Below, piece after piece: positions 5,592 through 6,935 of a stretch of DNA of 6,935 nt (position 1 is the stretch's first letter; each line of letters starts with the position of its first letter). The notes beneath the pieces were generated by a model. It was given only the letters and a program-made list of their open reading frames with translations. It was not told the origin of the DNA and made no database searches. The DNA is taken from assembly GCA_044227605.1 (NCBI GenBank), contig JBGAWJ010000083.1, positions 1-6,935 on the forward strand, given 5' to 3'. The position numbers were made by a program, and so were the translations under genes. This stretch comes from JAEUKQ01 sp044227605 (GTDB lineage Bacteria > Pseudomonadota > Alphaproteobacteria > JAEUKQ01).

Positions 5592-5647
5592 ATGGTCTCT
5601 ACCACCCTTGGCCCAGCCAATGTAGGTTCATCCTACGCTCTCCAGCA
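5592..5647 (+). pseudogene. Decayed 3' fragment of tRNA-Tyr (possible att-site remnant)
   Basis: This 56-base stretch aligns with tRNA-Tyr positions 4862-4920. About 46 of 56 aligned bases match, and the last 26 match at 24 positions. It keeps ATGGTCT from the anticodon stem, GTAGG...CCTAC of the T stem (5622-5626 with 5632-5636) and CTCTCCA near the end. It cannot be functional: the 5' half (acceptor and D arm) is absent, two T-loop bases are missing (TTCAT for TTCGAAT), the anticodon region is changed, and the end reads GCA for CCA. The fragment begins inside the anticodon stem, as do many tRNA attachment sites. Confidence 0.8.
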
Positions 5648-5670
5648 ATTTTATCATCATTTCCGATGTT

Positions 5671-5702
5671 GAAAGCTGCTGGTAACGCGGCCAACAGCTT
5701 TC
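5671..5702. repeat. Hairpin between the convergent toxin and SDR genes
   Basis: GAAAGCTG (5671-5678) and CAGCTTTC (5695-5702) are perfect 8-base inverted repeats. TGG/CCA pairing inside (after one mismatch) extends the stem and leaves an 8-base loop. It sits between the end of the toxin-antitoxin/relic region and the SDR stop. There is no T-run on either strand, so it is not a classical terminator, but it may end or protect transcripts from both sides. Confidence 0.5.
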
Positions 5703-5714
5703 ATCGCTGTGGGT

Positions 5715-6467
5715 TTAAAGCAACATCCCCCCCGATGCTTCAATCCGCTGGCCGTTGATCCAGCCGCTTTCATCGAGCAGCAAGGCACTGACGGCACCGC
5801 CGATATCATCGGGCAAGCCAACCCGACCCAAAGCAGTTTGGCTGGCAATGGCCGCATTTATTTCTTTATTATCGCGGACGGCACCGCCGCCAAAGTCCGT
5901 TGCAATGGCGCCCGGGGCAATGGTGTTCACGGTGATTTTGCGTTTGCCTAGCTCCTTGGCCATATAACGGGTTAAAACCTCAACCCCGCCTTTCATGGTT
6001 GCGTAAGCCGAATAGCCAGGGAAACTGAAACGGGCAAGACCGCTTGATACATTAATGATACGACCCCCATCTTTCATTAGGGGCAATATTTTCTGGCTAA
6101 GAAAAAATGGTGCTTTTAGATGCATTTTCATCAATTGGTCAAACTGCTCTTCGGTGGTTTCCATGAATGAGGCGTGAATGCCGCTGCCAGCATTATTCAC
6201 CAGGAAATCAAAATCCAGGCGCCGCCAGTTTGATTGCAACGCTTGTTTGACAGCAATGACAAAGCCTGAAAAAGAGGCGCTGTTGGTTACATCAAGCTGC
6301 AAAGCGATGGCCTTACGACCTTTAGCGGTAATTTCTTTCACCACTTTGTCGCCCTCAGCCTGCTTGCTGTTATAGGTTAAGATGATGTCAACGCCGCGAT
6401 CGGCCAAATGCAAGGCCGTGCTTTTCCCAAGCCCACGGCTGCCGCCGGTAATGATAGCAATGGTCAT
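5715..6467 (-). CDS. Short-chain dehydrogenase/reductase (classical SDR)
   Basis: This 250-residue NAD(P)-dependent oxidoreductase of the classical SDR family has the expected length. The cofactor loop is TGGSRGLG (7-14). Arg11 together with TYNS (31-34), which lacks an acidic residue at the end of the second strand, suggests a preference for NADPH. NNAG is at 91-94. The catalytic residues are Ser142, Tyr155 and Lys159 (YATMK). PG at 185-186 starts the cofactor-binding loop, and the C-terminus GWINGQRIEASGGMLL (235-250) is typical. The fourth catalytic position, usually Asn in the helix before KAPF, appears to be His116 (MHLKAP). The ATG at 6467 is chosen because AAGGA precedes it by 7 bases; an upstream TTG at 6482 would overlap that site. 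The substrate is unknown. It is divergent from the GNAT gene. Confidence 0.92.
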   Translation of the reverse strand: MTIAIITGGSRGLGKSTALHLADRGVDIILTYNSKQAEGDKVVKEITAKGRKAIALQLDVTNSASFSGFVIAVKQALQSNWRRLDFDFLVNNAGSGIHASFMETTEEQFDQLMKMHLKAPFFLSQKILPLMKDGGRIINVSSGLARFSFPGYSAYATMKGGVEVLTRYMAKELGKRKITVNTIAPGAIATDFGGGAVRDNKEINAAIASQTALGRVGLPDDIGGAVSALLLDESGWINGQRIEASGGMLL

Positions 6468-6582
6468 GATGATTTCCTTCAATTGGTTATTGGTTATGGC
6501 ATAGAATGAATATAGAATTGATTTTTGCCTTTTATAAGGTGACCACGAAAAGATTTATTCGGTAGGAAAAGAAAGCAGCAAG
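6468..6582. other. Divergent intergenic region between SDR and GNAT genes
   Basis: These 115 AT-rich bases must contain the start signals for both flanking genes. A short tandem repeat, TTGGTTATTGGTTAT, occurs at 6483-6497 just upstream of the SDR Shine-Dalgarno and could be a regulator site. I see no convincing -35/-10 pair and no additional gene. Confidence 0.5.
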
Positions 6583-6935
6583 ATGACAAAAACCTCCATC
6601 ATGCGTTTGGCGCAACATACTGACTTGAACGCCTTGGCCGCATTATTCAACTTATACCGCCGTTTTTATGAGCAGCCAGATAATTTGGCCCAGGCCACGC
6701 TATTTATGCAGCAGCGGCTGATCAAGCAAGATTCCACGATTTTTGTGGCGGAATCAGACCAGCGGCAAATCATGGGATTTTGCCAACTGTACCCCACCTG
6801 GTCTTCCGTTAGCATGCAAAAAGCTTGGATTTTCAATGATTTGTACGTGCGGGAAGATGCGCGCAAATTGGGAATCGGCAAACAATTGGTAAAGCATTTG
6901 TTGGATTTCTGTAGGCAAACCAATGCCGTCTGGGT
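6583..6935 (+). CDS. GNAT-family N-acetyltransferase, 3' end cut by window edge
   Basis: The 117 visible codons encode a Gcn5-related N-acetyltransferase, which would move an acetyl group from acetyl-CoA to an amine on an unknown substrate. The N-terminal MRLAQHTDLNALAALFNLYR (7-26) is the usual first strand and helix. STIFVAESDQRQIMGFCQLY (50-69) forms the central strands. Motif A is NDLYVREDARKLGIGKQLV (86-104), with the acetyl-CoA pyrophosphate-binding pattern R-x-x-G-I-G. Motif B lies past the window end. The ATG at 6583 is chosen, with purine-rich AGGAAAAGAAAG upstream; the in-frame ATG at 6601 (residue 7) has no ribosome site and is also possible, because many GNAT proteins start right at RLAQ-like sequence. 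It is divergent from the SDR gene. Confidence 0.88.
   Translation, partial: MTKTSIMRLAQHTDLNALAALFNLYRRFYEQPDNLAQATLFMQQRLIKQDSTIFVAESDQRQIMGFCQLYPTWSSVSMQKAWIFNDLYVREDARKLGIGKQLVKHLLDFCRQTNAVW

Noticed and set aside
5709..5967. Plus-strand frames of 70-80 codons within the SDR region
   Set aside because: They are antisense to a complete SDR gene with all family motifs and have no ribosome site or recognisable product.

Overview
The window reads as bacterial chromosome, most probably from an alphaproteobacterium of moderate GC content. The pointers are an RlmB-type 23S rRNA methyltransferase next to a tRNA-Tyr gene with an encoded CCA end, a ParD-like/ParE toxin-antitoxin pair, and SDR and GNAT enzymes with proteobacterial-type Shine-Dalgarno sites. 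The assignment is an inference from gene style; the window has no decisive taxonomic marker.

Left part (1-3298, minus strand): a compact group in transcription order. It starts with a strong ribosome-binding site and a 43-codon ORF (3285-3154). Next is a small protein (3212-2736) with a glycine-rich-domain-containing-protein (GRDP)-like WH...C...HH core and a repeated Cys-Phe-Gly-Gly tail. A GT-B glycosyltransferase (2652-1294) follows, overlapped by ATGA with an ABC exporter half-transporter (1297 to the left edge, cut after Walker A). The glycosyltransferase and Cys-tail genes are visibly AT-richer than the right-hand genes. A Cys-rich small protein, a sugar transferase and an exporter on one strand is the most unusual combination here and could be an undescribed modification/export unit. 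That function is inferred only.

Middle (3352-4651, minus strand): a secreted four-EF-hand calcium-binding protein lies 46 bases downstream of rlmB. Divergent from rlmB is tRNA-Tyr(GTA) on the plus strand (4835-4920).

Islet (4921-5591): directly after tRNA-Tyr sits a ParD-like antitoxin/ParE-like toxin pair. It is followed at 5592-5647 by a decayed copy of the 3' part of the same tRNA, about 46 of 56 aligned bases identical. An intact tRNA, a small accessory module and then a displaced tRNA 3' end is the layout left by integration into a tRNA gene, although no integrase remains.

Right part (5715-6935): an SDR oxidoreductase on the minus strand converges on the islet and diverges from a GNAT N-acetyltransferase on the plus strand that runs off the window. 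There is no gene-free stretch longer than 300 bases.
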